NCBI GenBank assembly: GCA_019203745.1
Contig: CP078104.1
Location: forward strand, 1,834,501 to 1,898,500
Origin: Chryseobacterium sp. E1
GTDB lineage: Bacteria; Bacteroidota; Bacteroidia; Flavobacteriales; Weeksellaceae
Reading direction: 5' to 3'
Length of the DNA stretch: 64,000 nucleotides
Below the pieces are notes generated by a model. The model was given only the letters and a program-made list of their open reading frames with translations, was not told the DNA's origin and made no database searches. Both the position numbers and the translations under genes were made by a program. Below, one piece after another: positions 62,192-64,000 of the stretch. Each line of letters starts with the position of its first letter. Within the stretch, counting starts at the first letter, position 1.

Positions 62192-63695
62192 ATGGAGATG
62201 ATATATTTAATTATTGGATTTATTGCCGGCGGAATACTGGGAGCAATTATTTTATATTTTGCACTGAAATCCTCAATGGTTTCAAGAAGTTCTTTTGATG
62301 AGCTCAATACCCTGTTTATCAAAAATAAATCTGATCTTGAAAATTCCAATCTGAAAATTCAGGAACTCAATCTGCAAATTAGCCAGGAGAAGGAACAGAA
62401 TGTGCAACAACAGGATTTGCTGGACGATCTGAAAAATGAGTTCTCAAAAATATCTGCCGAATATTCTTCTCTTACCCTCCAGTTTCAGGAATTAAAACAG
62501 ATCAATCAAAAGCAGACTTCCCAGATAGACACTCATATCATAGAAAAACAGGATCTTTTTGCTAAAAATTCAGAACTGTCAGCAAAAAACGAGAGCCTTC
62601 AGCAATCTTTAAACAACCAGAAAGAAGAGATCATTAAAATACAGGAGGAGTCAAAACTTCAGTTTGAAAATCTGGCTAATAAAATTCTCGAGGAAAAAAC
62701 AGAAAAGTTTACCGCTTTAAATCAAAATAATTTAAAAACCATCCTCGACCCTTTTCAGGAGAAAATAGCAGACTTAAAAAATAAAGTCAATGAAGCCTAT
62801 GAAAAGGAAAATAAAGAACGTTTTTCTCTGGCTGAAAAAGTAAAAGAACTTGCCGAGCTCAACCAACAGATCTCCGATGATGCTAAAAAACTGACCCGGG
62901 CATTAAAAGGCGAAAGCAAAACCCAGGAAACTGGGGAGAAATGATCCTTGAAAGCATCCTTGAAAAATCAGGACTTGTAAAAGGAAGAGAATATTTTCTG
63001 GAACATGAACTGCGTGATGAGGACAACAATGCTCTATTTTCTGAATTTTCCGGTAAAAAAATGCGTCCCGATGCTGTGGTAAAATATCCGGATGAAAGAA
63101 ATGTCATCATCGATTCCAAAGTATCCCTGACAGCCTTCACAGATCTTGTTGACGAAAACGATCCTGATGTATATGCCATAAAACTGAGCCAGCATCTTGG
63201 ATCCATCAAAAACCACATCAACCAGCTGAGTCAGAAGGCTTATGACGATTATGGTAAATCTTTGGATTTTGTCATGATGTTCATTCCGAGCGAACCGGCT
63301 TATATTGCTGCTATGCAGGCAGATCAGAATCTCTGGAACTATGCTTATGAGAGAAGAATCCTATTGCTGAATCCCAGCAACCTGATTACTTCACTTAAAC
63401 TGATTGCCGACCTGTGGAAAAGAGAATATCAGAACAGAAATTCCATGGAAATAGCAGAGCGGGGAGCCAAGCTCTATGATAAGTTTGTAGGCTTTGTTGA
63501 AAATCTTGAAAAAGTGGGGAGAAACCTTGATCAGGCTAAAAATGTATTTAATGACGCTTACAAGCAGCTCCATACCGGAAATGACAACCTGGTGATCCAG
63601 ACTCAAAAATTAAAATCTTTGGGGATAAAAAACAAAAAGACCTTCCGCCAAGCCTTATAGACAACAGTAATTTAATTGAACCATCAGAAAATTAA
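62192..63695 (+). CDS. rmuC: RmuC-family DNA recombination protein
   Basis: N-terminal membrane helix (MIYLIIGFIAGGILGAIILY), a long coiled coil (about residues 35-215, Gln/Lys/Glu-rich), then the RmuC nuclease-like domain: LESILEKSGLVKGREYFLEH, KMRPDAVVKYPDERNVIIDS, KVSLTAFTDLVDENDPDVYA, LDFVMMFIPSEPAYIAAMQA, ILLLNPSNLITSLKLIADLW. Breaks near 62935 (the NWGE-type stretch) and 63633; the restored end is DLPPSLIDNSNLIEPSEN. About 500 residues. RmuC limits inversions in E. coli; a PD-(D/E)xK-type fold has been proposed (VVKYPD...IIDSK visible). Confidence 0.92.
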
Positions 63696-63699
63696 ACCT

Positions 63700-64000
63700 A
63701 TGAAAAAAACATACACTATTGTTATTATAAGCATTCTCATTTTCTTTATCTCGTTACCTTTTGAGGCTGTTTATACCAAAGACCATAATGTAACCGGATT
63801 ATTCTGTTTTCTTTTAGGATGGGCAGAAATGCAGGGCGGAGGCATCGCATGGATGGCCAATCCTCTTCTTGTTATAAGTGCTTTTCTTCTTTTGATGAAA
63901 AAACCGAAAGTTTCAGCAGTAATCAGTTTTCTGGCATTGGTGCTCACTTTCTGTTTTTTATCTGTAGGTGAAATAACCGTGGATGAAGCAGGACACCAAT
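63700..64000 (+). CDS. Membrane protein, unknown, partial
   Basis: Starts MKKTYTIVIISILIFFISLP and is cut by the window end after about 100 residues. Three helices are visible (IVIISILIFFISLPF, LLVISAFLLLMKKP, AVISFLALVLTFCFLSVGEI), with LLGWAEMQGGGIAWMANP between the first two. Four bases after the rmuC stop. Family not recognised. Confidence 0.7.
   Translation, partial: MKKTYTIVIISILIFFISLPFEAVYTKDHNVTGLFCFLLGWAEMQGGGIAWMANPLLVISAFLLLMKKPKVSAVISFLALVLTFCFLSVGEITVDEAGHQ

Overview
The window looks like a chromosome segment of a Bacteroidota bacterium of class Flavobacteriia, most like Chryseobacterium and its relatives. The grounds are the AT-rich DNA, promoters of the TTG / TAnnTTTG type, near absence of Shine-Dalgarno sequences, two GLPGLI-family secreted proteins, a ribosomal protein order typical of the phylum, and double-glycine leader peptides of the kind common in this group. 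This placement is inferred from gene content, not from an alignment.

Layout. 1-2 kb: citrate synthase (gltA, cut by the window edge) and enolase. 2.2-5.5 kb: a small membrane protein and a four-gene two-component operon (response regulator, unknown protein, multi-pass membrane protein, one-helix histidine kinase). 5.6-8.9 kb: a secreted GH35 beta-galactosidase, an MliC-like lipoprotein and an amidase. 9.1-22.9 kb: the merged S10-spc-alpha operon, from rplC to rplQ with secY, infA, rpmJ and rpoA, all on the minus strand. 23-44.6 kb: accessory block with a GLPGLI protein and a small Cys peptide, a glycerol regulon (glpR, glpD, glpK, glpF and an outer-membrane-like protein), duplicated small secreted proteins, a very large secreted protein, two tandem effector-like genes each followed by a lipoprotein, and an iron-uptake group (TonB-dependent receptor, lipoprotein, PepSY protein, iron permease), then a second GLPGLI protein. 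44.7-48.1 kb: the str operon rpsL-rpsG-fusA-rpsJ. 48.4-54.1 kb: a membrane glycosyltransferase-like protein, dps, pncB, a YciI-like protein, two divergent double-glycine peptides and a DUF5995-like protein. 54.2-62 kb: a heavy-metal RND efflux system with its two-component regulator. 62.2-64 kb: rmuC and a partial membrane protein.

Two points dominate the reading. First, more than half of the genes, including many that are indispensable (S3, S4, S7, S11, S13, L2, L3, L4, SecY, EF-G, enolase), are broken by single-base losses, nearly all inside short homopolymers. This is the pattern of uncorrected sequencing error, so I annotate such genes across their breaks as single genes and give break positions. 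Second, the str operon and the S10 operon are still collinear and on the same strand, but about 21.8 kb of accessory genes sit between rpsJ and rplC, with a terminator behind rpsJ and a new promoter ahead of rplC.

The best candidate for an undescribed system is at 35.5-38.7 kb: two neighbouring genes share an N-terminal module of about 75 residues, without a signal peptide, and have unrelated C-terminal domains. Each is followed directly by its own lipoprotein. This is the layout of secreted toxin and periplasmic immunity pairs. A second candidate is the divergent pair of double-glycine leader peptides at 52.5-53.2 kb.
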